Assembly: GCF_023130475.1 (NCBI RefSeq)
Contig: NZ_JAKHEX010000010.1
Coordinates: 36,173 to 78,286 of the forward strand
Length of the DNA stretch: 42,114 bases
From: Aciditerrimonas ferrireducens
GTDB taxonomy: Bacteria > Actinomycetota > Acidimicrobiia > Acidimicrobiales > UBA8190
Reading direction: 5' to 3'
The translations under genes were made by a program, and so were the position numbers. The notes under the pieces are model-generated. The model was not told where the DNA came from, searched no databases, and was given only the letters and a program-made list of their open reading frames with translations. Position 1 is the first letter of the stretch. Each line of letters begins with the position of its first letter. Shown here one piece after another: positions 7,896-16,728 of this stretch.

Positions 7896-9106
7896 CGGTG
7901 GGCGGTCTGCAGCGCGTCCTCGTGCCCTTCGGGACCCGGCCGGAGGTCATCAAGCTGGCGCCGGTGGTGGCCGCCCTGCGCTCCCGGGGCCTCACGGTCC
8001 GCACGGTGGCCACCGGCCAGCAGGCCACGGCGACGATGGCCGACCGGTTCTACGAGGAGCTGGGCCTCGTGCCGGACCAGCGCATCGAGCTGCCCGAGGA
8101 GCCCGCCGCCCGCCTGGGCGAACTGCTGCATCAGGCAGCCCGGGTGGTCGAGGACGAGGCCCGAGGGGGCGCCGAGCTGGTGCTGGTGCTCGGCGACACC
8201 TTCACCGTTCCGGTCTTCGCCCTGGCAGCCCGCCGGAGCCGCCTGCCGGTGGCCCACCTGGAGGCCGGCCTGCGATCCTTGAACCCCACCTCCATGGAGG
8301 AGGTCAACCGGCGGGTCGGGGCGGCCTGCGCCTCGTTGCACCTGGCACCGACCGAGCTGGCCGCCGGCCTGCTGCTCCTCGAAGGGGTCCCGGCCGCACG
8401 GATCAAGGTGGTCGGGAACCCCGTCCTCGACGTCGCCCGGGCCACCGGCGTGACCCGCCAGCCCCCCGAGGCCCGCCAGGGGATCGTGGTGACCGCCCAC
8501 CGGGCCACGAACGTCGACGACCCGGCCCGCCTGGCCAACCTCGTGGCCCTCCTCGAGGCCCTCGGCCGCCGGCACCCCCCGGTCCGGTTCCCCGTCCATC
8601 CCCGGACCGCCGACCGCCTGCGGGCCTTCGGTCTGGCGGACCGCCTCGCCCAGGCGCAAGGGGTCGTCCTGAGCGAGCCCCTGGGCTACCAGGCCATGCT
8701 CGAGGCCATGGCCGCCTGCCAAGTGGTGGTCACGGACTCCGGCGGGATCCAGGAGGAGGCCGCCTACCTGGGGGTGCCGGTGGTGGTCCTGCGGCGCTCG
8801 ACGCCCCGCTGGGAAGGAGTGGCCCTGGGCGCTGCCGTGCTGAGCGGCCTGGACCCCGAGGAGGCCCTCGCCGCGGTCGAGCGGCTCGCCACGCCGGCGG
8901 AGCAGGCGCGGGTGGCCGGGCTGCCCTGCCCCTACGGCGACGGCCGCGCCGCCGAACGGGTCGCCGACGTCCTCCAGGACCCGGCCACGAAGGACTTGCT
9001 GGCCCTCGAGGAGCCCGACTTCCGCCGGGGCCTGCCCGAGGTGGTCCAGGCGGCCCTGGACCAGGTGGCCGCCCAGGGCGCGAGCCTCTGGGTCCCCCGG
9101 GGCTGA
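7892..9106 (+). CDS. wecB: UDP-N-acetylglucosamine 2-epimerase (non-hydrolysing)
   Basis: Interconverts UDP-GlcNAc and UDP-ManNAc in the cytosol, feeding surface polysaccharide synthesis. The family features are all visible: PFGTRPEVIKLAPVV at the N-terminus, LVLGDTFTVP, the acidic pair in HLEAGLRS and MEEVNRR, the His in VTAHRATN, and the UDP-binding VTDSGGIQEEA in the C-terminal lobe. GTG 7892 overlaps the upstream stop (GTGA), giving 404 residues, close to the usual length with a short extra tail. The motif SMEEVNRR is slightly off the common PEE(I/M)NR form but keeps both acids. It probably acts with the neighbouring deacetylase, ligase and phosphatase on an amino-sugar glycan. Confidence 0.92.
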   Translation: MTVGGLQRVLVPFGTRPEVIKLAPVVAALRSRGLTVRTVATGQQATATMADRFYEELGLVPDQRIELPEEPAARLGELLHQAARVVEDEARGGAELVLVLGDTFTVPVFALAARRSRLPVAHLEAGLRSLNPTSMEEVNRRVGAACASLHLAPTELAAGLLLLEGVPAARIKVVGNPVLDVARATGVTRQPPEARQGIVVTAHRATNVDDPARLANLVALLEALGRRHPPVRFPVHPRTADRLRAFGLADRLAQAQGVVLSEPLGYQAMLEAMAACQVVVTDSGGIQEEAAYLGVPVVVLRRSTPRWEGVALGAAVLSGLDPEEALAAVERLATPAEQARVAGLPCPYGDGRAAERVADVLQDPATKDLLALEEPDFRRGLPEVVQAALDQVAAQGASLWVPRG

Positions 9107-9157
9107 GACCGGCCCCCCGGTTTGCGTCGGGCCGTGGCCGGTGGCTCCCCCGGCCCC

Positions 9158-9163
9158 TACCAT
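9158..9163 (+). promoter_or_regulatory. -10 box, leaderless start of MBL-fold gene
   Basis: TACCAT lies 7 bases before GTG 9171. An in-frame ATG at 9162 falls inside this box, which argues that GTG 9171 is the true start. Confidence 0.45.
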
Positions 9164-9170
9164 GGCCGGC

Positions 9171-9899
9171 GTGGCCGACGCCCCCGACGATCGCCTCTAC
9201 TTCCGCCAGCTGCTGGCCGGCCGGGACCTGGCCGTCGGCGACCCCCTGGCGACGCAGATGGTGAACTTCGTCTACCTCATCGGGGACCGGGTGAGCGGGG
9301 AAGCGCTGGCGGTCGACCCGGCCTACGACCCCGAGGGGCTCCTGGCGGTCCTGGCTGCCGACGGCATGCGCCTGGTCGGCGTCCTCGCCACCCACTACCA
9401 CCCGGACCACGTCGGGGGGGACCTCATGGGCCACCACGTGGCCGGCGTGGCCGAGCTGCTCGGCCTGGTCGACGTGCCGGTCCACCTCCAGGCCGAGGAG
9501 GTGCCCTGGGTCCAGCGGGTCACCGGCCTCGGGGCCAGCGAGCTCGTGGGCCACCGCTCGGGCGACCGGGTCCGGGTCGGCGACGTCGAGGTCGAGCTGG
9601 TCCACACCCCGGGCCACACGCCGGGCAGCCAGTGCTTCGCCGTGTCGGACCGCCTGGTGGCCGGGGACACCCTCTTCCTGGACGGCTGCGGCCGGACCGA
9701 CCTGCCCGGCGGGGACCCCGAGGCCCTCTACGAGTCCCTGACCACCCGCCTGGCCCGCTTCGACGACGGCACCGTCCTCTACCCGGGCCACCGCTACTCG
9801 CCGGCCTCGGCCGCCACCCTGGGCTCGGTCCGGGAGCACAACGTCGTCTTCCGGGTCAAGGACCCGGCCCAGTGGCTGGCCATGTTCGGGGGCCGCTGA
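9171..9899 (+). CDS. MBL-fold metallohydrolase (glyoxalase II / persulfide dioxygenase-like)
   Basis: A 242-residue metallo-beta-lactamase-fold protein. The metal ligands are ATHYHPDHVGG (HxHxDH), HTPGHTPGS, AGDTLF and the final His in YPGHRYS. The segment FLDGCGRTDLPGGD is typical of the ETHE1-like and hydroxyacylglutathione hydrolase-like groups. The opening QMVNFVYLIGD with an aspartate-rich DPAYDP is also shared with them. The real reaction (thioester hydrolysis or sulfur dioxygenation) cannot be settled by eye. The start GTG 9171 is chosen because a TANNNT box precedes it. A flavin reductase gene follows 4 bases after the stop, so the two are likely one transcript. Confidence 0.88.
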   Translation: MADAPDDRLYFRQLLAGRDLAVGDPLATQMVNFVYLIGDRVSGEALAVDPAYDPEGLLAVLAADGMRLVGVLATHYHPDHVGGDLMGHHVAGVAELLGLVDVPVHLQAEEVPWVQRVTGLGASELVGHRSGDRVRVGDVEVELVHTPGHTPGSQCFAVSDRLVAGDTLFLDGCGRTDLPGGDPEALYESLTTRLARFDDGTVLYPGHRYSPASAATLGSVREHNVVFRVKDPAQWLAMFGGR

Positions 9900-9903
9900 C
9901 CCC

Positions 9904-11328
9904 ATGCCCCCGCGCCCCCTCGAGGACCCCCAGGCCTGCGTCGCCGTCGTCGGCGCCGGCCTGGCCGGCCTGCGGGCCGCCGAGGCCCTTCGCCGGGAGG
10001 GCTACCGAGGCCGGCTGGTCCTCCTCGGCGACGAGGACCACCCCCCCTACGACCGTCCCCCGCTCTCCAAGGCCTACCTGGCCGGGAACCTGCCCCCCGA
10101 GCGTCTCGCCCTCCGCCCGCCGGAGAAGCTGGCCGAGCTCGACCTCGACCTCCAGCTGGGCCGTCGGGCGGCCGGGCTCGAGGCCTCGGACCACCGGCTC
10201 GTGCTCGAGGACGGGGAGGAGCTCGCTGCCGACGGTCTGGTGCTGGCCACCGGGGCCTTGCCCAAGACCTTCCCTCTGCCCCCGCTCCGGGGCCTCCATG
10301 TGCTCCGCCGGCCCGAGGATGCCGACCAGCTGGCCGCCGCACTCTTCGACCCGGCCCCCGCCGGAGCACCCGAGCGGCCCCGCCGGCTGGTCGTCCTCGG
10401 TGCGGGGTTCATCGGCTGCGAGGTGGCAGCCACCGTGCGGGAACGGGGGGGCGTGGCGGTGACCGTCGTCGACCCCTTGGCGGTCCCCCTCGGCCGGGTC
10501 CTGCCCGAGGCCTTCGGCCGGGCCCTCCAGGCAGTCCACGAGGCGAACGGGGTGCGCTTCCTGCTCGGCAAGGTGCCCCAGTCCCTCCTGACCGACCACG
10601 GCCGGCGTCTGCCCCTCGGGAGGCCGAGCACCCTGGTGGCGGCAGGACCCGCGCCGGCGGCCGCCGGCGCGAGCCCCGCCGGGGGCGGGTCGGCGCGGGC
10701 ACCGCAGGGCCAGGAGCGGGTGCAAGCCGTCGTCCTCGACGACCAGGAGGTCGAGGCCGACGCGGTCCTGGTGGCCGTCGGGGTGGCGCCGGCCACCGGC
10801 TGGCTGGCCGGCTCGGGTCTCGAGCTCGACGACGGCCTGGTCCTCGACCCCGCCCTGCGGGCCGCCCCGGGGATCGTGGGCTGCGGCGACCTGGCCCGCT
10901 GGCCCCACCCCGACGGCCAGGGCCTCGTCCGCCTGGAGCACTGGACGAACGCCGCCGAGCAGGGCACCCAGGCCGCCCGGGCGCTGCTGGCCGAGGCTGC
11001 CGGCGCCGAGCCGCCCCCCTTCCAGACCGTGCCCTACGTCTGGTCGGACCAGTACGACCTGAAGATCCAGGTGCTGGGCTGGCCCGGGCCGGAGGACGAG
11101 CTGGTAGCCCTCCAAGGGTCCCTGGACCCCGAGGACCTGGTCGAGACCCGTCGGCTCCTGGCGGGGGTCGTCCGCCGAGGTCGGCTCCAGGGAGCCATCG
11201 GGATCGGCTTGCCGCGACCCCTCATGCTGCTCCGACCCCTGGTGCAGCGTGCTGCGCCCCTGGCCGAGGCGGTCGAGCTGCTCAGCCAGGGCGCTCCCGG
11301 CCCCCGCCCCGGTCGAGCCGCTCGCTGA
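9904..11328 (+). CDS. NAD(P)/FAD-dependent oxidoreductase (ferredoxin reductase-like)
   Basis: A 474-residue two-dinucleotide-fold flavoprotein of the rhodocoxin/putidaredoxin reductase type. The FAD-binding GAGLAGLRAAEAL is near residue 18, followed by the family block YDRPPLSKAYLAG. The NAD-binding GAGFIGCEVAATV is near residue 165. The third FAD motif is VGCGDLARW, and the C-terminal dimer domain has the usual YVWSDQYDLKIQVLG. Such enzymes pass electrons from NAD(P)H to a ferredoxin for a monooxygenase or dioxygenase; no ferredoxin or oxygenase gene is in view. An Ala/Gly-rich insertion lies near residues 250-275. The last 47 bases overlap the 3' end of the opposite-strand kinase-like gene. 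Confidence 0.9.
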   Translation: MPPRPLEDPQACVAVVGAGLAGLRAAEALRREGYRGRLVLLGDEDHPPYDRPPLSKAYLAGNLPPERLALRPPEKLAELDLDLQLGRRAAGLEASDHRLVLEDGEELAADGLVLATGALPKTFPLPPLRGLHVLRRPEDADQLAAALFDPAPAGAPERPRRLVVLGAGFIGCEVAATVRERGGVAVTVVDPLAVPLGRVLPEAFGRALQAVHEANGVRFLLGKVPQSLLTDHGRRLPLGRPSTLVAAGPAPAAAGASPAGGGSARAPQGQERVQAVVLDDQEVEADAVLVAVGVAPATGWLAGSGLELDDGLVLDPALRAAPGIVGCGDLARWPHPDGQGLVRLEHWTNAAEQGTQAARALLAEAAGAEPPPFQTVPYVWSDQYDLKIQVLGWPGPEDELVALQGSLDPEDLVETRRLLAGVVRRGRLQGAIGIGLPRPLMLLRPLVQRAAPLAEAVELLSQGAPGPRPGRAAR

Positions 11329-12001
11329 GCGCGCGGAGCGCGGCGCAGCCCTGGGCGGCCGCCACCACCAGCTCCACGCAGGTCGCCAGAGGAAGCACCG
11401 TGGCGTCCAGCCAGAGGTGGTACAGCCGGGGGTCCTCGAGGTGGACGTGGTGCAGGCGCTGGACGTAGCGGTGCCGGGCCCCGTCGGTCTGGCGCTGGGC
11501 CCGCCGGGCCTCCTCCAGGCCGATGCCCAGCAGGTCGGCAGCCTGGGCCACCCGGCGTTCCACCGGCCCGTCGAGCCGGACGTGCAGGGCCCGAGGGTGA
11601 TCGGCCAGGACCACCTGGGCCCCCCGGCCCAGGATCACCGCCCCGTGCTCCGCCACCTCGGCCAGGACGGCCGCCACGTGGCGCCGGTAGGCGTCCTCGT
11701 CGAGGGGACCGACGACCGGTCCCGGGAGACCCGTCCAGGCGGCCCCCATCGGCGCGAAGAACGCCAGCCAGTGGCTGGCCCCGCCGCTCAGCTCCCCCTC
11801 GACCGCCAGCACCTCCTCGGGGTCCTCCGCCAGCTGGGCCGCCACCGCCGCCGGGATGGCCCGGTCGACGAAGGCCACCCCCAGGCGCTCGGCCACCCGG
11901 GGTGCCACCAAGGCGCCGCCCGCGCCGTAGGCGGCCGAGATGGTGACCACGGGCGGGCCGCTCGGTGCCCAGCGCCGTGCCCCACCCCCAGAATGTTTCA
12001 T
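11282..12001 (-). CDS. cytidylate kinase-like family protein
   Basis: A 239-residue P-loop protein of the cytidylate kinase-like family. The N-terminus [29 protein letters not shown] is the family's form of the nucleotide-binding loop, and the central block [29 protein letters not shown] is typical. Members are annotated as nucleotide kinases, but most have no proven substrate. The start is ATG 12001; a GTG three bases earlier is possible. It is divergent from the marR gene across an AT-rich palindromic gap and converges on the flavoprotein gene with a 47-base overlap. Confidence 0.8.
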   Translation of the reverse strand: MKHSGGGARRWAPSGPPVVTISAAYGAGGALVAPRVAERLGVAFVDRAIPAAVAAQLAEDPEEVLAVEGELSGGASHWLAFFAPMGAAWTGLPGPVVGPLDEDAYRRHVAAVLAEVAEHGAVILGRGAQVVLADHPRALHVRLDGPVERRVAQAADLLGIGLEEARRAQRQTDGARHRYVQRLHHVHLEDPRLYHLWLDATVLPLATCVELVVAAAQGCAALRALSERLDRGGGRERPG

Positions 12002-12004
12002 CAC

Positions 12005-12014
12005 ACTATATAGT
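12005..12014. promoter_or_regulatory. AT-rich palindrome in divergent promoter, likely MarR operator
   Basis: ACTATATAGT is a perfect 10-bp palindrome in the only AT-rich patch for kilobases. It sits between the kinase-like gene and marR, next to the TATACT box for marR. MarR proteins usually repress at such a site in their own promoter, so autoregulation of marR and the exporter is likely. Confidence 0.45.
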
Positions 12015-12020
12015 TTGCCC

Positions 12021-12026
12021 TATACT
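12021..12026 (+). promoter_or_regulatory. -10 box, leaderless start of marR
   Basis: TATACT is 7 bases upstream of GTG 12034, the spacing seen at other leaderless genes in this window. It also places the alternative ATG 12028 too close to the box to be transcribed. Confidence 0.45.
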
Positions 12027-12033
12027 GATGGGC

Positions 12034-12636
12034 GTGGGACGACACAGGAAGGGAAGCGGGCCGCTGCCGGCCGGAGCCGGGGCGCTCGGCGCCCCAGAGG
12101 TGTCCACGGGGAGCGACGCAGCCGAGGCCGTCGCCGAGGCGTTGACCGCGCTGGCGGTCAACCTGGTCCGTCGCCTGCCCCGGGAGCTCAGCCTGACCTC
12201 CCTGGCCACCCTCGGGGACCTCCAGCGCTGCGGTCCCCAGCGGCTGACCCAGCTGGCCCAGCTCGAAGGGGTGGCCCAGCCCTCCATGACGGCCCTCGTG
12301 AGCCGTCTGGAAGAGGAGGGGCTGGTGGCCCGCAGCCCCGACCCGGCCGACGGGCGGGCCGTCCTGGTCGCCATCACGGCGGCGGGCGAGGCCCTCCTGG
12401 CCCGGCGACGCCACACCGGAACCCAACTGCTGGCAGCCCGGATCCGGGAACTGGCGCCCGCCGAGGCAGAGCGCCTGTCCGCCGCCCTCGGGGCCCTGGA
12501 GGATCTCGCCGAGATGGACCTCGCTCCCCGGCACCTGGTGGCCGTCCCCGGGGGAGCCCACCGCGCGGCGGGCACCGGGACGTCCCCACGACCTTTCTCG
12601 AACGACACCGACGACGAGGACAGGGAGGCGCGATGA
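12034..12636 (+). CDS. MarR family transcriptional regulator
   Basis: A winged-helix regulator of about 200 residues. The DNA-binding core reads [48 protein letters not shown], the standard MarR helix-turn-helix, wing and DGR motif. The start is set at GTG 12034 because TATACT lies 7 bases before it; ATG 12028 is the alternative. The stop overlaps the ATG of the MFS exporter (ATGA), and regulator plus drug exporter is the classic MarR arrangement. It probably represses its own operon through the adjacent palindrome and is released by a small aromatic or drug-like ligand. The C-terminal 45 residues are low complexity. Confidence 0.88.
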   Translation: MGRHRKGSGPLPAGAGALGAPEVSTGSDAAEAVAEALTALAVNLVRRLPRELSLTSLATLGDLQRCGPQRLTQLAQLEGVAQPSMTALVSRLEEEGLVARSPDPADGRAVLVAITAAGEALLARRRHTGTQLLAARIRELAPAEAERLSAALGALEDLAEMDLAPRHLVAVPGGAHRAAGTGTSPRPFSNDTDDEDREAR

Positions 12637-15539
12637 GCACCACGACCACCGCCAGCCCGCCGGCGGGGCAGGCCCCGGGCGGCAGCACCTCCGGGGCCAC
12701 CCATCCGGACCGCTACAAGTGGATCGCCCTCTCGAACACCACCCTGGGCATCCTCATGGCGACCATCAACTCCTCCATCATGCTGATCGCCATGCCCGAC
12801 ATCTTCCGGGGCATCCACCTGAACCCCCTGGTGCCCTCCAACACCAGCTACCTGCTCTGGCTCCTCATGGGGTTCATGGTGGTCACGGCCGTGCTGGTGG
12901 TCAGCTTCGGTCGCCTCGGCGACATGTACGGCCGGGTCCGCATGTACAACCTCGGCTTCGTCACCTTCACCTTCTTCTCGATCATGCTGTCGGTCACCTG
13001 GCTCTCGGGGACCACCGGGGCCCTGTGGCTCATCGTCATGCGGATCCTCCAGGGGGTCGGCGGCGCCTTCTTGATGGCCAACTCCTCGGCCATCCTCACC
13101 GACGCCTTCCCCGAGGACCAACGGGGCCTGGCCCTCGGCATCAACAACGTCGCCGGGATCGCCGGCTCGTTCATCGGCCTCATCCTCGGCGGCCTCCTCG
13201 GCCCGGTGAACTGGCACCTCGTCTTCATCGTCTCGGTGCCCTTCGGCCTCTTCGGGACGGTCTGGTCCTACCTGAAGCTCGAGGAGCGGGGCGTCCGGGT
13301 GCCCTCGACCATCGACTGGTGGGGCAACCTGACCTTCGCCGTCGGCCTCGTGGCCGTCCTCGTCGGCATCACCTACGGGATCATCCCCTACGGCCACTCC
13401 ACCATGGGCTGGTCCAACCCCATGGTCATCGGCTGCCTGGCCGGCGGAGTCGTCGTCCTCATCCTCTTCGGCTACATCGAGACGAAGGTGGCCAACCCCA
13501 TGTTCCGGCTGCCGCTCTTCCGCATCCGGGCCTTCGCCGCCGGGAACTTCGCCAGCCTCCTCGCCTCCCTGGGTCGAGGCGGCATGATGTTCATCCTCAT
13601 CATCTGGCTCCAGGGCATCTGGCTGCCCCTCCACGGCTACAGCTTCAGCCAGACGCCCCTGTGGGCCGGCATCTACATGCTGCCCCTGACCGCCGGGTTC
13701 CTCGCTGCCGGTCCCATCTCCGGCTACCTCTCCGACCACTTCGGGGCCCGGCCCTTCGCCACCGGCGGCATGGTCGCCGCCGCGGTCAGCTTCCTGCTGC
13801 TGACGTTCCTGCCGATCAACTTCGGCTACGTCTGGTTCGCCCTGCTGCTGCTCCTGAACGGCCTGGCCATGGGCCTGTTCGCCTCGCCGAACCGTGCCGG
13901 CATCATGAACAGCCTCCCCCCCAACCAGCGCGGCGCCGGGGCGGGCATGGTGGCCACCTTCCAGAACTCCGCCATGGTCCTCTCCATCGGCATCTTCTTC
14001 ACCCTCATCATCACCGGGCTGGCTGCCCGCCTCCCGGGCGAGATGTTCGCCGGCCTCGTCCACCAAGGCGTCCCGGCCAGCTCGGCGGCCAAGATCTCCC
14101 ACCTGCCGCCCACGGCCACCGTCTTCGCCGCATTCCTCGGCTACAACCCGATCAAGAACCTGCTCGGTGGCTTGCTCCAGAAGCTGCCGGCCCAGCGGGC
14201 CGCCTACCTGACCGGGCGGTCCTTCTTCCCCCACCTCATCTCCCACGCCTTCGGCAACGGGCTCCACGAGGCCTTCTACTTCGCCCTGGCCGCCTGCGCG
14301 GTGGCCGCGGTGGCTTCCTGGCTGCGGGGTGGGAAGTACCACTACGTCGAGGGCGCTGAGCTCGGCGCGAAGGCGGCCCCGGCCGCCGCCAGCCCGAGCG
14401 AGCCGGTGACCGGGCCGGTGCCGGCCCTCGTCGGGGCCAGCACCGAGGCGGGCGGCAACGGCCACGCCGGCAACGGCCTGGGCGTGCTCGCCAGCACCAG
14501 CACGGGTGCGAGCCAGACCAACGGGACGAACGGGACCAACGGGAACGGCCACCGGGTCTCCGAACCGGCACCCCTCGGCGACTTGACGAGCGACCGCTTG
14601 CACAACGTTGCACACAAACTCCACAACGACCACGGCGGGTCGGCCACCACCTCGGGGACCGAGCCCGAACCGGGTGGCGCCGGCACGGTGGCCCTCGCGA
14701 CCCGTGCTGGAACGGCATCGCGCGACACGAGCGAGATCCCGGCCGGCCCTCACGCCCGAGTCGCCCTGCCGGCCCTCGTCGGCCGGGTGGTCGGGGCGGA
14801 TGGCGAGCCGATCGTGAGCGCCAGCGTGACGGTGGTCGACCCCGAGGGGCGAGAGGTCGCACGGCAGGCCAGCTCGGACGACGGGAGCTTCCTCCTCCAG
14901 GGCTTGCCGGCGGGTCGCCACACCGTGGTGGTGGCGGCCAGCGGCTTTGCCTCCCAGGTCAGTGCCCTGGAGCTGGGCAGCTACCGGGCGACCCTTGAGG
15001 TGGCCCTGCGGCCCTCGGGGGTCCTCTCCGGCTCGGTGCGCGACGTCAGCGCCACGAATGGCAAGAGTGGGGTGGCCGGTGCGCTGGTTGCTCTCGTGGG
15101 GGCCGAGGGGCGGGTCCTGGCCCGGACCACCACGGACGAGCGCGGCGGCTTCCGCTTCGAGGAGCTGGCGGCCGGCGACTACACGGTGGCGGTGACCGCG
15201 CCGGCTCGGGCGGCGGCGGCCACCACCGTGGTGCTGGCCCCCGGGGAGACCCGCGAGGTGGCGGTGGCCCTTGGTCCGGCCGGCCGTCTGGAGGGACGGG
15301 TGACCTTCGACGGTGGTCGGCCCTTGCCGGGGGCGCCGGTGCGGGTGCTCGACGCGCAAGGACGAGAACTGGCCCGGTCGGTCAGTGACGCCGAGGGTCG
15401 CTACCGGATCGCCGAGGTGCCCCCGGGCCGGGTCCGGGTGGTCGTCGACGGGCTCGGCCCCGCCAGCGTGGAGGCCGAGGTCGGCGTGAGCGACGAGGGC
15501 GCCCTCGGGGTCGACCTGGCTTTGCCCTGGCAGGGGTAG
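12633..15539 (+). CDS. MFS exporter (DHA2/EmrB-QacA type) fused to three carboxypeptidase-regulatory-like repeats
   Basis: Residues about 25-570 form a DHA2-type drug/proton antiporter with about 14 membrane helices. The motif A-type loop is [14 protein letters not shown], motif C-like is [16 protein letters not shown], and there are long helices up to the [12 protein letters not shown] end. A linker of about 130 residues rich in Gly, Asn, Thr and Ala follows (including NGTNGTNGNG). Then come three repeats of about 85-90 residues of the carboxypeptidase regulatory-like beta-sandwich type ([40 protein letters not shown]), each with a DDGSF/ERGGF/AEGRY turn. With an even number of helices the C-terminus should be cytosolic, which is odd for such domains. 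The total of 968 residues is about twice the usual MFS length. It is coupled to marR. Confidence 0.88.
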   Translation: MSTTTTASPPAGQAPGGSTSGATHPDRYKWIALSNTTLGILMATINSSIMLIAMPDIFRGIHLNPLVPSNTSYLLWLLMGFMVVTAVLVVSFGRLGDMYGRVRMYNLGFVTFTFFSIMLSVTWLSGTTGALWLIVMRILQGVGGAFLMANSSAILTDAFPEDQRGLALGINNVAGIAGSFIGLILGGLLGPVNWHLVFIVSVPFGLFGTVWSYLKLEERGVRVPSTIDWWGNLTFAVGLVAVLVGITYGIIPYGHSTMGWSNPMVIGCLAGGVVVLILFGYIETKVANPMFRLPLFRIRAFAAGNFASLLASLGRGGMMFILIIWLQGIWLPLHGYSFSQTPLWAGIYMLPLTAGFLAAGPISGYLSDHFGARPFATGGMVAAAVSFLLLTFLPINFGYVWFALLLLLNGLAMGLFASPNRAGIMNSLPPNQRGAGAGMVATFQNSAMVLSIGIFFTLIITGLAARLPGEMFAGLVHQGVPASSAAKISHLPPTATVFAAFLGYNPIKNLLGGLLQKLPAQRAAYLTGRSFFPHLISHAFGNGLHEAFYFALAACAVAAVASWLRGGKYHYVEGAELGAKAAPAAASPSEPVTGPVPALVGASTEAGGNGHAGNGLGVLASTSTGASQTNGTNGTNGNGHRVSEPAPLGDLTSDRLHNVAHKLHNDHGGSATTSGTEPEPGGAGTVALATRAGTASRDTSEIPAGPHARVALPALVGRVVGADGEPIVSASVTVVDPEGREVARQASSDDGSFLLQGLPAGRHTVVVAASGFASQVSALELGSYRATLEVALRPSGVLSGSVRDVSATNGKSGVAGALVALVGAEGRVLARTTTDERGGFRFEELAAGDYTVAVTAPARAAAATTVVLAPGETREVAVALGPAGRLEGRVTFDGGRPLPGAPVRVLDAQGRELARSVSDAEGRYRIAEVPPGRVRVVVDGLGPASVEAEVGVSDEGALGVDLALPWQG

Positions 15540-15575
15540 TCGCCCCCGAGGGGCCTGGACCTCGCCCTGGGCCCG

Positions 15576-15604
15576 TTGACAGTGCACCACCCCCTTGCTC
15601 TACT
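15576..15604 (+). promoter_or_regulatory. promoter of the beta-lactamase-like gene
   Basis: A perfect TTGACA (15576-15581) is followed after 17 bases by TCTACT (15599-15604). It lies about 50 bases before the start codon at 15652 and just after the MFS stop codon. This is one of the clearest -35/-10 pairs in the window. Confidence 0.55.
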
Positions 15605-15651
15605 CATCGGTAGCGACCCGACGGACGGGGTCGGGCGCGAAGGGAGGAGCA

Positions 15652-16728
15652 GTGGTGGCGGTGATGGCGGGCGGGGAACCCGGGGAACGGGGCCCCCGAG
15701 ACGATGGCGGGTGGGAGGTGCGGACTCGCCTGGCGAAGGTGGTCGGCCGGGGTCTGCTCGCTCGAGGCATCCAGGTGTCGGCGAGCCGGCAGGGCCGGCA
15801 GGTCGACCTGGCGCTCGGTGAGACATCGGGCGGTGAACCACTCCGGGTCCAGACGGTGGTCGGGCTGGGCGAGGGGGCGTTGCCGGCGCTCGGGGTGGGC
15901 GCCGGCCTGTTGGTCCAAGACGGTCGGCTGCACTGGGACGCCCCGGTGGGCGGGCGCGACGGGGCCGGTTGGGGCCTGCGCGACGTGCTGGCCGGCGCGA
16001 GCGACCGGTGGTGGGCTGCCCGAGCCGACGAAGAGGTGTCGACGGCGCTGGCCGACGGGCACGCACCGGCGGGGGGCGCGGGCTGGGCGGCCGTGTGGGG
16101 TCTGCTGGCCAGGGCAGCGGGGGCGGGCTCGGAGGCGGAGGCCCGGCGGTGGTTCGAGACGGTCGTGGCCCGACCCTGGTGCGGCGGCGAGCTGTGGCCC
16201 TCGGCCGACGGGGTCCCGCCTGGTCGGGCGGTCGGCTGGGAGGAGGCCCCGGCGGGGCCGGTCGGCACGGCCCGGGCCCTCCAGCGCCTCTACCGATGCC
16301 TGCTGGGGGTCCTGGCGGGACAGCACCCCGGTCCCTTGGCCCGGGGGACGCTCGTCCGGGCGATGCTGGCTCCCCCGGCGGGGGTGGCCCCCCCGGCCCG
16401 CGGGGGCGGACCAGGTGCGGGGGCCGGCATGGTGAGCGGGTGGCGGCTCCGGGCCGCCGGGGTGGTCTCGCCGCTGGCCTTCGGCTGCCAGGACCGGGAA
16501 GGGACGGTGGTGGGCCTTGCCGACCCGGTCGTCGACCTGGCGCTCGCCGTGGTGCTCGTGGGGCCCTGCGCCGCCGAGCGAGCCCTGGCCAGGCTCCGAG
16601 ACGAGGTGGTGCGGACCCTCTACGACGAGCTGGTCGAGGACGGCTCGGCGTGGGGCAGGACGAGCACCTTGCCGACCGCCCCCGCCTCGACCGCGCGCTG
16701 GGCGTCGGCGACCTGGTCGAGGGTGTAG
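15652..16728 (+). CDS. degenerate serine hydrolase / beta-lactamase-like protein
   Basis: A 358-residue protein of uncertain family. Several segments follow the rhythm of class C beta-lactamase-related serine hydrolases: LLVQDGRLHWDAPVGG, LRDVLAGASDRW, LQRLYRCLLGVLAGQ, and SPLAFGCQDREGTVVGLADPVVDLALAVVLVG. The catalytic SxxK expected just before the first segment is absent (the position reads LPALGVGAGLL), so hydrolase activity is doubtful. GTG 15652 is chosen because GGAGG precedes it; GTG 15655 and ATG 15664 are alternatives. The 3' end runs 109 bases into the opposite-strand quinone reductase gene, and the residues encoded there look like an unselected extension. Strong promoter upstream. 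Function unknown. Confidence 0.55.
   Translation: MVAVMAGGEPGERGPRDDGGWEVRTRLAKVVGRGLLARGIQVSASRQGRQVDLALGETSGGEPLRVQTVVGLGEGALPALGVGAGLLVQDGRLHWDAPVGGRDGAGWGLRDVLAGASDRWWAARADEEVSTALADGHAPAGGAGWAAVWGLLARAAGAGSEAEARRWFETVVARPWCGGELWPSADGVPPGRAVGWEEAPAGPVGTARALQRLYRCLLGVLAGQHPGPLARGTLVRAMLAPPAGVAPPARGGGPGAGAGMVSGWRLRAAGVVSPLAFGCQDREGTVVGLADPVVDLALAVVLVGPCAAERALARLRDEVVRTLYDELVEDGSAWGRTSTLPTAPASTARWASATWSRV

Noticed and set aside
12006..15590. 1194-codon open frame opposite the MFS gene
   Set aside because: Composition (His, Glu, Gly, Arg-rich) is typical of an antisense shadow; the plus-strand frame encodes a clear MFS protein.
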